In this document: positions 10,958 through 19,935 of the stretch, piece by piece
Position numbering within the stretch: position 1 is the first letter of the stretch
Layout: every line of letters starts with the position of its first letter
From: Lachnospiraceae bacterium
Lineage (GTDB): Bacteria > Bacillota > Clostridia > Lachnospirales > Lachnospiraceae
Assembly: GCA_028724245.1 (NCBI GenBank)
Contig: JAQYDI010000003.1
Location: 1 to 53,336 of the forward strand
Length of the DNA: 53,336 bases
Direction of reading: 5' to 3'
Notes under the pieces: model-generated
What the model was told of the DNA's origin: nothing
Seen by the model: only the letters and a program-made list of their open reading frames with translations
Databases searched by the model: none
Made by a program: the position numbers and the translations under genes

Positions 10958-11926
10958 ATGGTTAAATATGTATTCAAACGTATTGGCCTTGCTGTTGTCA
11001 GCGCAGGCATCATTATGACGATGCTGTTTGTACTGATCCGTATGCTGCCCAATCCTGTTGTTCAGGTGACAGGCGGTTATGCACAGCAGCTGGAAGACAT
11101 GCGCAGAGCATGGGGCTATTACGATCCGCTGATCGTACAGTACGGAATTTTCCTGAAAAATATCTTTACAGGATTTGACTGGGGCTTCTGTACAACGGTG
11201 GGTACCTTTCTGCAGCCTGTTACGGAATATCTGGTAAGCAAGCTGCCCGCAACTCTTTATGTGAATATCTGTTCACTGATCTTTTCCATTCCCATGGGAA
11301 TTATTTTCGGTGTGATTGCTGCTATTTTCAAGAATAAATGGCAGGATCAGCTGATCAATGTTTTTATTATGGTCTTCATCTCCATCCCATCATTTGTATA
11401 TGCAGTGCTGCTGCAGTACTGGGTGGGATTTAAGCTTGGATGGGCGCCGCTGGTTATGAAAAGCGGTACGGACTATTTTACATGGTCCATGTTCCATTCG
11501 GCCATTATGCCGATTCTGGCGTTGTCCTTCAGTACCATTGCCGGCGATATGCGTATGATCCGTGCGGAACTGTCAGAGACGCTGACCAGTGAGTATATGC
11601 TTCTGGCCCGTACCAAGGGGCTGACCAGAGCGCAGGCAACCATGCGCCATGCTTTTAGGAATTCTCTGGTACCGATTCTGCCCTCTTTTATGGCGGATGT
11701 TATTTATGTAATCAGCGGTTCTCTTATCATTGAACAGATTTTTGCGGTTCCCGGTATCGGAAAAACCTATCTGGCATCCATAACCATGCGTGATTACAGC
11801 GTATTTCTGGCAATCAGCATGTTTTATGTGGCGATCGGGCTTACGGCAGGTATTCTGTTTGACCTGAGCTATGGAATCATTGATCCCAGAATTCGTATGG
11901 GAGGTGACAAGACAAATGAATTATAA
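10958..11926 (+). CDS. Oligopeptide ABC transporter permease (OppB-like)
   Basis: An inner-membrane permease of 322 residues, normal for the OppB/DppB family: MVKYVFKRIGLAVVSAG with the first membrane segment, and the cytosolic EAA loop LLARTKGLTRAQATMRHAFR near residue 215, which docks on the ATPase. AGAGGAGA precedes the ATG. The gene overlaps the next permease gene by 11 bp, indicating coupled translation. Confidence 0.92.
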   Translation: MVKYVFKRIGLAVVSAGIIMTMLFVLIRMLPNPVVQVTGGYAQQLEDMRRAWGYYDPLIVQYGIFLKNIFTGFDWGFCTTVGTFLQPVTEYLVSKLPATLYVNICSLIFSIPMGIIFGVIAAIFKNKWQDQLINVFIMVFISIPSFVYAVLLQYWVGFKLGWAPLVMKSGTDYFTWSMFHSAIMPILALSFSTIAGDMRMIRAELSETLTSEYMLLARTKGLTRAQATMRHAFRNSLVPILPSFMADVIYVISGSLIIEQIFAVPGIGKTYLASITMRDYSVFLAISMFYVAIGLTAGILFDLSYGIIDPRIRMGGDKTNEL

Positions 11927-13415
11927 TGAAAACTACAATCCGGAAAACGGAAATGATGCGTACGAACATATCCCCGCGGAAGAATTTGTTTTTGTTCAGA
12001 TGAATGAGCGGATCCATGATAAGGAGCTGGAGACAAGACCCGTCGGCTTTCTGCAGGATGCGCTGATTCGTTTTGCACATAACAGGGGAGCAGTTGTCTG
12101 CTCCGGAATTCTGCTGGTCCTGATTCTTTTTGCCATTATCACGCCCTTTGTTTCCAGTTATGAGGTTTCTGAAAAGGATGGATATTATGCCTATGTACTT
12201 CCCAGACTGAGCAGCAGCTTCGATCTGGGATTCTGGAATGGATGTTCGAAAAAACAGATCAATCAGCAGACTTATGATTATTACTCTGCCATTCCCGATG
12301 CCATTGCAAAGGACTACGGTACAGAGGAAATTATCGTGGCAAACCGTCCTCAGACAGTCCACAATATTTCGCTGGATTCCTATGCCAAGGTGGGATATGT
12401 GAATATCCTGCTTACGGACGATGAATACGAAGAAGTTCTGGCTTATCAGGAAGAAACGGGGATCCAGCTGCTGTATCCCATGGTGGATGAAAGCAAAATT
12501 GAATGCCAGACCTACAAATCAGACCCCAATGCATGGTTCCTGACCAACCCCAAGGGCGTTGCAGAACGGGATAAAAACGGGGAACTGCAGAATATTTATC
12601 TGAAGGATGAGAATTCGCCGGATGGCTATGCGTACAGTGTGTCCAAAGCGCATGGTACCCAGTATCAGATCCGTACCCTGTATTCCAGCTGGTATGAATA
12701 TAAAAACGGAAAACAGGCATGCTTCCTGTTCGGCGCCGATGAATACGGATACGATATCTGTGTGCGTATGGCAGCGGGTGCAAGACTTTCTCTGACGGTT
12801 TCCGTGCTGGCGGCTATTGTCAATCTGATCATAGGTATTATCATCGGTGCTCTGGAAGGATATTACGGAGGAACCTTTGACCTGCTCATGGAACGGATCA
12901 AAGATATTCTCTACGAAATTCCAAGCATTGTATTCATGACGCTGTTCCAGATTTATTTTGCCAAAAAGCTGGGATCTCTGTTTGCCATGTTCATCTGTTT
13001 TATTTTCTTTGGATGGATCGGTACTTCTTCTACGGTACGTGCACAGTTTTACCGGTTTAAAGGACAGGAGTATGTTATGGCAGCCCGTACACTGGGAGCA
13101 AAAGACAGCCGGCTGATTTTCCGCCACATCCTGCCCAATGCCTCCGGATTTATCATTACGGCCTGCGTCCTGACCATTCCGTATACGATCTTTTCTGAAG
13201 CAACCTACTCCTATCTGGGAATCGTCAATCTGAATTCCAAGACGCTGACCAGTCTGGGTTCCATGCTGGAAAACGGGCAGCAGACTTTGTCCACCTACCC
13301 TCATTGTGTATTTTTCCCGGCAATCTTCCTTTCCCTGCTGCTGATCTGTTTCAATATTTTCGGTAACGGCCTGAGAGATGCGTTCAACCCGTCTCTGCGT
13401 GGTGCGGATGAGTAA
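11916..13415 (+). CDS. Oligopeptide ABC transporter permease (OppC-like) with a large external insertion
   Basis: The start at ATG 11916 is fixed by GGGAGGTG upstream; this gives 499 residues, against about 300 for ordinary OppC. The extra length lies between membrane segment 1 (about residues 62-88) and the permease core (from about residue 285): nearly 200 polar residues that should face outside. The core has the EAA-type loop AARTLGAKDSRLIFRHILPN and several membrane segments. It could help hold the large binding protein; that is inference. Confidence 0.9.
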   Translation: MNYNENYNPENGNDAYEHIPAEEFVFVQMNERIHDKELETRPVGFLQDALIRFAHNRGAVVCSGILLVLILFAIITPFVSSYEVSEKDGYYAYVLPRLSSSFDLGFWNGCSKKQINQQTYDYYSAIPDAIAKDYGTEEIIVANRPQTVHNISLDSYAKVGYVNILLTDDEYEEVLAYQEETGIQLLYPMVDESKIECQTYKSDPNAWFLTNPKGVAERDKNGELQNIYLKDENSPDGYAYSVSKAHGTQYQIRTLYSSWYEYKNGKQACFLFGADEYGYDICVRMAAGARLSLTVSVLAAIVNLIIGIIIGALEGYYGGTFDLLMERIKDILYEIPSIVFMTLFQIYFAKKLGSLFAMFICFIFFGWIGTSSTVRAQFYRFKGQEYVMAARTLGAKDSRLIFRHILPNASGFIITACVLTIPYTIFSEATYSYLGIVNLNSKTLTSLGSMLENGQQTLSTYPHCVFFPAIFLSLLLICFNIFGNGLRDAFNPSLRGADE

Positions 13416-13426
13416 AGGAGATTATC

Positions 13427-15100
13427 ATGAGCAAAGTATTAGAGGTTAAAAATCTTCGCGTGTCTTTTCGTACCAATAACGGCAATGTAAAGGCGGTGCG
13501 GGGCATCAGTTTTGATTTGAATAAAGGAGAAACCCTTGCAATTGTGGGAGAATCCGGTTCCGGTAAATCCGTAACGGCAAAGTCCATTATCGGAATCAAT
13601 GCGGCAAATGCAATTATCGAAGGCGGTGAAATTATCTACAAGGGTGATGATCTGCTGAAATATTCGGAAAAGGAATTCAATAAGGTCCGCGGCAACGATC
13701 TGACTATGGTTTTTCAGGATCCTCTTTCTTCACTGGATCCCATTATGAAGATCGGAAAGCAGATGACAGAAGCGACCCTTTTAAATAATAAGACGAAACG
13801 TAAAAATGCCAAAGCTGAACTGAAGCAGTTAAAGAAAGATCTGGCTGCCTGCATGAAAAAAACAGGCTGTGCGGATGCTTCCCTGCAGCAGGACAATGTG
13901 GCAAAGGCTCTCCGGGTGTCGGATGAAGAAAAAAGAGGCGTAAAGGCACAGGTTGTGGAAGCACTGACTGCTGCATCTGCTGTATTTGAAAAGCAGCCTC
14001 TGGAAGAAAAAGAAGCAAGGAACACTGCAAAAAGCCTGATCAAACTGGTAGAATCTTCCATCGATCCGCTTTCTCTGGAGAAAAACAGTGCGGCTTCCAC
14101 CTTCCGTACTTCCGTTGAAGTGAATCTGGCGCGTTATTTTACCGGCGTAAAAAACAATCCCAGAGAGGAAAAACGTGTTGAGCGGGAGACGGCAAAGCGT
14201 GAGAAGAAGCTCAAACAGAAGAAAAATGCGCCTAAAGTGGTTCCTGCCAATCTGATCGATCTGGAGCTGACCAGACAGAACCTGATCAAAAACCTGACGG
14301 ATCTTCTGGACAGCTACAAAGCGGAACTGGCGGACAATACTGAGAAAGATTACAGTGCGCTGGCTGCATCCATGATAGCCTATCTGGAGAAGAAGCAGAA
14401 GGAATCCGTGGAGACTGTAACAAAGCAGGAGGCTTATGACCGGGCAATTCAGATCATGTCCGATGTGGGAATCAAGGATCCTGAGAAGCGTTTTAATCAG
14501 TATCCCCATGAATTTTCCGGCGGTATGCGCCAGCGTATTGTTATTGCCATCGCTATTGCTGCCAATCCGGAGGTTCTGCTCTGCGATGAGCCTACCACGG
14601 CTCTCGATGTAACCATTCAGGGACAGATTCTGGAACTGATCAATGAAGTAAAGAGAAAACGTAATATTTCAGTATTGTTTATCACACATGATCTTGGCGT
14701 TGTGGCCAATATGGCAGATAAAGTGGCTGTTATGTATGCCGGAAAGATTGTAGAATACGGCACGGTGGATGACATTTTCTATGATCCCAGACACCCCTAT
14801 ACCTGGGCTCTGCTGTCTTCCATGCCGTCTCTGGATACGAAGGAAAAACTGGAAGCCATCCCCGGTACGCCGCCCAATATGATCTATCCGCCTAAAGGAG
14901 ATGCTTTTGCGGATCGAAATAAATACGCCATGAAGATTGATTTCGAGAAGGAACCGCCCTTTTTCAAGGTATCCGATACACATTATGCGGCAACCTGGCT
15001 GCTGCATCCCGACGCACCGAAGGTAGACCCGCCGAAAAGCGTCACCGACCGGATCCAGGCAATGAAAGAAATGGAGGTGCTGGGCAATGCAGGAAAATGA
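13427..15100 (+). CDS. Oligopeptide ABC transporter ATPase (OppD-like) with a helical insertion
   Basis: A cytosolic ATPase of 557 residues; OppD is usually about 330. Walker A GESGSGKS near residues 41-48, Q-loop MVFQDPLSSLDP near residue 93, signature FSGGMRQR near 362, Walker B LLCDEPTTALD near 382. About 220 lysine/glutamate-rich residues, predicted helical, are inserted between the Q-loop and the signature. The usual C-terminal oligopeptide-transporter extension (RHPYTWALL, IPGTPPNM) is present. The catalytic motifs are intact, so it should be active. It overlaps the next gene by 14 bp. Confidence 0.92.
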   Translation: MSKVLEVKNLRVSFRTNNGNVKAVRGISFDLNKGETLAIVGESGSGKSVTAKSIIGINAANAIIEGGEIIYKGDDLLKYSEKEFNKVRGNDLTMVFQDPLSSLDPIMKIGKQMTEATLLNNKTKRKNAKAELKQLKKDLAACMKKTGCADASLQQDNVAKALRVSDEEKRGVKAQVVEALTAASAVFEKQPLEEKEARNTAKSLIKLVESSIDPLSLEKNSAASTFRTSVEVNLARYFTGVKNNPREEKRVERETAKREKKLKQKKNAPKVVPANLIDLELTRQNLIKNLTDLLDSYKAELADNTEKDYSALAASMIAYLEKKQKESVETVTKQEAYDRAIQIMSDVGIKDPEKRFNQYPHEFSGGMRQRIVIAIAIAANPEVLLCDEPTTALDVTIQGQILELINEVKRKRNISVLFITHDLGVVANMADKVAVMYAGKIVEYGTVDDIFYDPRHPYTWALLSSMPSLDTKEKLEAIPGTPPNMIYPPKGDAFADRNKYAMKIDFEKEPPFFKVSDTHYAATWLLHPDAPKVDPPKSVTDRIQAMKEMEVLGNAGK

Positions 15101-16316
15101 AAATATTCTTGAAGTCAGACATCTGAAACAGTATTTCGGCAAAAATGATTTCAAGGCAGTGGACGATGTCAGCTTTACCGTGAAAAAGGGCGAGGTTGTG
15201 GGAATCGTAGGCGAATCCGGCTGCGGCAAGACCACCACCGGCCGTTCCATCATCAAGCTGTATAATGCAACCTCCGGTGATGTATATTTTAAAGGACAGC
15301 GTATCGTTGCGGGAACCCGGTCCTATACCGATGCCATTGCAAAAGAACGCAAAGCTTCCAGAGAACGCGTGGAGGCCATGAAAAAGGCCGGCGACACAGC
15401 AGGCATCAAGGCAGAAAAATCGCATTTGAAAGTATTTGTGGAGGAACAGAAACGTCTGATCAGGGAAGCGAAAAACGATCATAAAAACTGTATTCCTCTT
15501 TACAGAGAACGTCTTGCAAAGGAAATCAATGCGGAATATGATGAAAAAGAAAAAGCGGCAGCCGGTGACAGTGCAAAGCTTGCCGAACTGAAAAACGAAC
15601 GTCACGAAAAGCTGAAAGAAGCGGCGAAAGAGAATATCGTCACCAGAATCCAGATGATTTTTCAGGATCCCATCGCTTCTCTTGATCCCCGTATGACCAT
15701 CCGCGAGATTATCGCGGAAGGACTGACCATTCAGGGTATCCGCGATCAGAAATATATTGATGAAAAGGTTTATGAGATGCTGGAAAAGGTAGGCCTTGTA
15801 AAAGAACACGCAGGCCGTTATCCTCATGAATTTTCCGGCGGTCAGAGACAGCGTATCGGTATTGCCCGTGCCATCATCATGAATCCGGATCTGATCATTG
15901 CCGATGAGCCGGTCAGCGCACTGGATGTTTCGATTCAGGCACAGGTTATCAATCTGTTGAATGAACTGCGTCAGGAAATGGGTCTGACCATCATGTTTAT
16001 TGCCCATGATCTGTCTGTTGTAAAATATTTCTCCGATCGAATCATCGTGATGTATTTCGGCAAAATTGTGGAGATTGCAGATGCGGATGAACTGTTTTCC
16101 CACCCGCTTCATCCTTACACCCGTTCTCTGCTGTCGGCGATTCCTCTTCCGGATCCGCACTATGAGAAACAGCGTAAGAGAATGGTTTATATCCCCGAAA
16201 AGGAACATGATTATTCCACAGAGCAGCCGGATCTGCGGGAAGTGGCACCGGGCCATTTCGTAAGCTGCAATACAGCAGAATTTGAAAAATACCGCAGAAC
16301 ACTGGAGGAAGCATGA
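15087..16316 (+). CDS. Oligopeptide ABC transporter ATPase (OppF-like) with a helical insertion
   Basis: The second ATPase, 409 residues. Walker A GESGCGKTT near residues 43-51, Q-loop MIFQDPIASLDP near 190, signature FSGGQRQRIGIARA near 248, Walker B LIIADEPVSALD. About 110 charged, helix-forming residues are inserted between Walker A and the Q-loop, a different place from the insertion in its partner. GGAGGTG precedes the ATG. All motifs for ATP hydrolysis are present. Confidence 0.92.
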   Translation: MQENENILEVRHLKQYFGKNDFKAVDDVSFTVKKGEVVGIVGESGCGKTTTGRSIIKLYNATSGDVYFKGQRIVAGTRSYTDAIAKERKASRERVEAMKKAGDTAGIKAEKSHLKVFVEEQKRLIREAKNDHKNCIPLYRERLAKEINAEYDEKEKAAAGDSAKLAELKNERHEKLKEAAKENIVTRIQMIFQDPIASLDPRMTIREIIAEGLTIQGIRDQKYIDEKVYEMLEKVGLVKEHAGRYPHEFSGGQRQRIGIARAIIMNPDLIIADEPVSALDVSIQAQVINLLNELRQEMGLTIMFIAHDLSVVKYFSDRIIVMYFGKIVEIADADELFSHPLHPYTRSLLSAIPLPDPHYEKQRKRMVYIPEKEHDYSTEQPDLREVAPGHFVSCNTAEFEKYRRTLEEA

Positions 16317-16741
16317 AGCAGAAAAAAAGTGTGAGTACTTACGCAATCGCAATGGCAGCTGCAGCTGCCATTGCCCTGCTTGTGATCTGGTATGAGATAG
16401 ATACTTACGGATACAGCACAGTATATTTCCTGTCATACTGCAGTGACGGATTCTTTACCTCGGCAGTATTTTTCATTGGATTCGGACTTCTGACTTTTAT
16501 TTCGGAAGCAGGTAATTTTTATGGAATCCAGTATCTGGGGTATATGGTTGTCTGTATTTTTCCCTTCCGCAGGGAACGTTTTGCACAAAGAAAAGATTAT
16601 TTTACCTACTGCACGGAGAAAAAAGCACAGCAGAAAGACCGCAGCAGATCCGCCGGCAAGTATGCCCTTCTCTATGTGGGGCTGGGCTGTCTGGCGCTGT
16701 CGCTGCTGTTAACTTTTGGATTCTATCAGGTGGGAAGATAA
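16313..16741 (+). CDS. Small membrane protein, DUF3899-like
   Basis: A protein of 142 residues starting inside the end of the previous ATPase gene (ATGA overlap), so part of the same operon. Membrane segments are visible at about residues 10-26, 43-62 and 117-136, with a basic cytosolic loop between the second and third. It resembles the small DUF3899 family; function unknown. Last gene before a terminator. Confidence 0.7.
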   Translation: MKQKKSVSTYAIAMAAAAAIALLVIWYEIDTYGYSTVYFLSYCSDGFFTSAVFFIGFGLLTFISEAGNFYGIQYLGYMVVCIFPFRRERFAQRKDYFTYCTEKKAQQKDRSRSAGKYALLYVGLGCLALSLLLTFGFYQVGR

Positions 16742-16780
16742 AACAGAAAAAAGCCTCTGTCAGGGAGGCTTTTTTCTGTT
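16742..16780. terminator. Bidirectional terminator between convergent genes
   Basis: AACAGAAAAAAGCCTC and its complement after a short loop form a long hairpin with T tracts on both strands. It ends the opp operon and probably also serves the minus-strand gene ending at 16832. Confidence 0.85.
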
Positions 16781-16831
16781 TACAGCTGTTTTTATCGGAT
16801 TATCAGTATCCGGTTGTTATCTGTTCTTTCG

Positions 16832-17782
16832 TTACTGCTTTTTGGCATCTTTTATTAACACTTCAAACAGTTTATTCTGGTATTCTTCTTTAATGGAATT
16901 GATCTCGGTCTGAGCCTGGATCTGCGTTTCGCGGACAGTCAGATCGGTTTGGGATCGGAATATCTGCAATTCCTGTTCTTTCTGCCTGCTGAATTCTTTC
17001 AGCTGTTTTTCGTGCTCTTCCTTCAGAGAAACCAGTTTATCTTCATATGACTCTCTGCAGTCTGCCAGTTGTCTTTCACAGTCTGCCAGATTTTTCTCCT
17101 GACTTTTCCGATTCTCTTCCTGCAAAATCCTGCAGTTTTCTTCCAGTTTTTCTGCTTTTTCCTGTAAAAGTCTGCGTTCTTCACTTAATTCAACATTGCG
17201 GCTGCGCAGTTCCCCCAACGTCTGCTGAGATTCCTGAAGCAGCGCTTCTGTCTGCTCCATGACGGCGTTTTTTTTCTCAGCGGAAGAGAGCGCACCGGAA
17301 AGAGAATCGATGATCTGCTGTTTCCCGGCAATATCCTTTTCCAGTTCCCGGACTCTGGCATTCAGAGAAGCTGTTTCTCCTTTTGCTGTTTCCAGCTGGC
17401 TGCGCAGCTGTTCGATTACTTCCTGTGCAGAAGCTTCTCTTCGGAGCATTTCCCGCTGCAGTTTTACAATTTCATCTTTCTGATCTTCCACAGTGCGATT
17501 CTTTTCTTCCAGTTCTTTACGGTATTCACTTCTGACCACTTCCTTTGCATTTTGGCAGGTGCGCAGAAGAGCGGTAAACTGGCTGCGGATGGCGTTCAGA
17601 AACTCATCCAGTTCATCCAGCTTGACAGCCTGATTCCCCAGACCGCTGCGTTCCTCGTCTTTATCGTGGGTATTCAGAAGGAATGAAATGGTTTCGTCCA
17701 GACTTCTTCCTTCTGATAAGCTCTGTAAACGGGTATAATTCTCATCGGACATTCTCATGGATCTCGGTTTGATTTCAGACAT
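16832..17782 (-). CDS. Ribbon-helix-helix-like protein with a long coiled coil
   Basis: A protein of 316 residues in two parts. Residues 1-45 (IKPRSMRMSDENYTRLQSL followed by SLDETISFLLN) look like a ribbon-helix-helix DNA-binding domain. From about residue 60 almost to the end the sequence is heptad-rich Glu/Lys/Gln/Leu, a long coiled coil. The overall plan recalls plasmid proteins such as KfrA (DNA-binding head, coiled-coil tail), although their heads differ. AGGAAG lies upstream of the ATG. The promoter carries a palindromic array suited to autorepression. Its role in the element is unknown; a partition-like or nucleoid-like role is inference. Confidence 0.65.
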   Translation of the reverse strand: MSEIKPRSMRMSDENYTRLQSLSEGRSLDETISFLLNTHDKDEERSGLGNQAVKLDELDEFLNAIRSQFTALLRTCQNAKEVVRSEYRKELEEKNRTVEDQKDEIVKLQREMLRREASAQEVIEQLRSQLETAKGETASLNARVRELEKDIAGKQQIIDSLSGALSSAEKKNAVMEQTEALLQESQQTLGELRSRNVELSEERRLLQEKAEKLEENCRILQEENRKSQEKNLADCERQLADCRESYEDKLVSLKEEHEKQLKEFSRQKEQELQIFRSQTDLTVRETQIQAQTEINSIKEEYQNKLFEVLIKDAKKQ

Positions 17783-17890
17783 AGTAGACTTCCTTTCTGG
17801 CTTTTTTGGCTCCGTACGGCAGAAGATAAAAGAAATCTGCCGCAGAACAGCATGCTTTTGAGTTATTGCAGTTGATATTCGTTTCTGATA

Positions 17891-17929
17891 TGTAATACAT
17901 TACATTACAATAAATACAATTGTATTACA
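17891..17929 (-). promoter_or_regulatory. Palindromic operator for the ribbon-helix-helix gene
   Basis: TGTAATACA (17891-17899) and its perfect inverse TGTATTACA (17921-17929) flank TTACATTACA (17901-17910 region), giving several copies of a TGTAAT/ATTACA half-site. The array covers the predicted transcription start, the layout expected for autorepression. Confidence 0.6.
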
Positions 17930-17957
17930 TTTTAAGGATAGAACAGATAAAAGTCAA
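17929..17957 (-). promoter_or_regulatory. Promoter of the ribbon-helix-helix gene
   Basis: On the minus strand TTGACT (complement of 17952-17957) and TAAAAT (complement of 17929-17934) are 17 bp apart. Confidence 0.7.
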
Positions 17958-17982
17958 GAAAAATCAGGTTTATCTATCCAAA

Positions 17983-18310
17983 AAAATGCTTTCACAATAA
18001 CAGTAGGAATGGATACTAACCCTACTGTTTTGAAGGGGCGAAACATGAATCTTTGTTTTTTAGAATGCCTGAATCGCTTTAAAATTCAGTAAATACAAGG
18101 AAAAATAATAAATGCAGTGTGAAGAAAAATGTGGTTCCTGCAGAAAAAACTGCTTTTAATATGGAGAAAAGTACACAAATCGTACACATGATTTTGTGTA
18201 CGGATTTCGGTTATTTTATAATCGGCATGTTTTTTTGAAGTGATACTTTTATGAAGTGTTTTCAGATACCGGATAGAATAATGTGATCAGCAGTCGGTGT
18301 TACAGACAGG
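17983..18310. other. AT-rich non-coding interval with two inverted repeats
   Basis: No convincing gene. AACAGTAGG (17999-18007) faces CCTACTGTT (18021-18029). CGTACACA (18181-18188) faces TGTGTACG (18195-18202), and a further GTACACA lies at 18171. These may be recombinase arm sites, regulator sites or transcript ends. A 15-codon cysteine-rich frame starts at 18112 (see findings). No attachment-site repeat could be confirmed. Confidence 0.5.
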
Positions 18311-18337
18311 AAAGCCGGGTCCTGCTGTCCCGGCTTT
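18311..18337 (-). terminator. Terminator of the integrase gene
   Basis: AAAGCCGGG and CCCGGCTTT form a perfect 9 bp stem; its right arm abuts the integrase stop codon at 18337-18339. Weak T tracts on both sides. Confidence 0.75.
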
Positions 18338-19611
18338 TATAGTTGATAGAGATCATTGAGAATGGAATTTCCCTGAGATTTCATATCAGCGGTCAGGTGA
18401 TTGGTATAAATCTCCGTTGTCATTTTTATATTGGTATGTCCCAGACGCCTCTGGATGTAGACCATGGGAGCGCCGCGTTCCAGCAGCATGGTAGCGTGGG
18501 TGTGTCTGAGAGAATGGAAGTCAAATTCCGGAAAATTCAGCTGGTGATGAATAACAGAGGAAGTATGTTTCAGCGTTCTGGGTGAAATAAAAGTTCCGTT
18601 GGCTCTGACGTGGATCAGATGAATTTCCATATCTCCGTTTAAACCGATTTTATTGAATGCCTGCGGCTGCTCCGGCTTCCGGCCGGTGTGGATCAGAGGC
18701 TGTTCCGCGTAATAGGTCACGTAAGAAGCATTGGCGTGTCTTGCAGCTTCATATCGTTCTTTTTCCCTTGCAAGCAGCCCGGTCAGTACTTCATCCATAT
18801 CGATTGAGCGGTAGGAACGGTACTTGGGTTCTGCAAAATACCAGTAGCCTTCCTCAGAATCAGCAGAATTTTTGCCGGCAATCCACTGTACCTGTCGGTT
18901 CACCGTCAGAATCCGTTTCTCCAGATCAATATCTTCCCAGGTCAGGCCGAATACTTCTCCCAGACGAAGACCACAGTGATATCCGATCATCATGGGAAGA
19001 TGACAGGAAGTCCCTTCGGGGAACCGCTCAAAAATTTCAGCCATTTTATCGGCGGGGATGTATACGTGAGGAGCTGTACGGGTGGGTACTTTGGGCGGCA
19101 GTCCGCTCTGTCTGGTAATCCGAAGATGATCCGCCGGAGAAACGGCAAGAAAATCAGAATCCACGGCATAGGTGAAGGACTTTGTGATAATACCTCTGCA
19201 TACCGAAATGGTATTGGGGCTGAAGCCTTCATTATAAAGCTTCAGAAGGAAATCCCTGATATCCTGCCTTGTAATGCTTTTGATCCGGTATCTGCCCAGT
19301 TCCGGCTTGATATAGAGATTCATCTTTTTCCGGTAATTGTCAACGGTATTCGGTTTGCAGGTTTTGCTGACATCATGCTCAAGCCAGTGTTCCAGAAGAT
19401 CTGAATAGGTCATTTCGGTCTGTTTCAGAACCCGGCCTGTAGTATCATACATCTGCTGGGCCATCTTCCCTGCCTCCAGCGCCTCACGTCTTGTGGCAAA
19501 ACCGCTTTTCGACTCCCACTGACGTTTTCCGTTGACAGAACCGGTTTCAAAACGGTATTGCCAGACGATGCCGTTCTTATTTTTTCGTTTTGTAATACAG
19601 ATGGAAGACAT
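18337..19611 (-). CDS. Tyrosine recombinase / site-specific integrase
   Basis: A 424-residue integrase of the phage/ICE type. It has an N-terminal arm-binding domain (about residues 1-60, KRKNKNGIVWQYRF), a SAM-like core-binding domain (about 65-165) and a catalytic domain with the expected residues: Arg in CGLRLGEVFGL, HSLRHTHATMLL (H-x-x-R), and LGHTNIKMTTEIYTNH carrying the His and the nucleophilic Tyr. GGGGAGG precedes the ATG. No excisionase, relaxase or phage genes are nearby, so it marks a degraded or very small element. Confidence 0.93.
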   Translation of the reverse strand: MSSICITKRKNKNGIVWQYRFETGSVNGKRQWESKSGFATRREALEAGKMAQQMYDTTGRVLKQTEMTYSDLLEHWLEHDVSKTCKPNTVDNYRKKMNLYIKPELGRYRIKSITRQDIRDFLLKLYNEGFSPNTISVCRGIITKSFTYAVDSDFLAVSPADHLRITRQSGLPPKVPTRTAPHVYIPADKMAEIFERFPEGTSCHLPMMIGYHCGLRLGEVFGLTWEDIDLEKRILTVNRQVQWIAGKNSADSEEGYWYFAEPKYRSYRSIDMDEVLTGLLAREKERYEAARHANASYVTYYAEQPLIHTGRKPEQPQAFNKIGLNGDMEIHLIHVRANGTFISPRTLKHTSSVIHHQLNFPEFDFHSLRHTHATMLLERGAPMVYIQRRLGHTNIKMTTEIYTNHLTADMKSQGNSILNDLYQL

Positions 19612-19650
19612 TATTGATCCCTCCCCTTTTTAACTTCATAATATACATTT

Positions 19651-19679
19651 AGTATATCACAAGTATTACCGGAAATCAA
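19651..19679 (-). promoter_or_regulatory. Promoter of the integrase gene
   Basis: On the minus strand TTGATT (complement of 19674-19679) and TATACT (complement of 19651-19656) are 17 bp apart. ATATAC and GTATAT (19641-19657) form a small palindrome over the -10 box, a possible operator. Confidence 0.6.
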
Positions 19680-19770
19680 GAAGCTGAGGAATGGCTGAGA
19701 GGATACAGAGTCCGTTGAAACAGATTAAGTAATTGTTCAGAGGCAGGCAGATTAATATAAAATGGTAATA

Positions 19771-19799
19771 TTGCCTATTGCCGGAAATTATGCTATACT
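19771..19799 (+). promoter_or_regulatory. Promoter of the DUF1538-PII operon
   Basis: TTGCCT (19771-19776) and TATACT (19794-19799), 17 bp spacer. The leader of about 130 nt contains a hairpin, GCTGAAAGC (19864-19872) with GCTTTCAGC (19895-19903). Apart from these sites the integrase-to-DUF1538 gap holds nothing recognised. Confidence 0.6.
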
Positions 19800-19935
19800 T
19801 TGAAATATGTACCATTTTAAATCAGTTGTATCTGTCTGTTTTTCACAGGTGCAGCTATATGATGCTGAAAGCAGAGATGATTACTGTTTACAGGGCTTTC
19901 AGCAGTCAGATTTTACATATTCCGGAGGTGACTTT

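Noticed and set aside
15042..16436. 464-codon minus-strand frame opposite the OppF-like ATPase
   Set aside because: A shadow of codon bias over a gene with all ABC motifs.
18337..19611. Intact prophage or ICE around the integrase
   Set aside because: No structural, relaxase, replication or excisionase genes and no confirmed attachment repeats; housekeeping-type genes resume on both sides.
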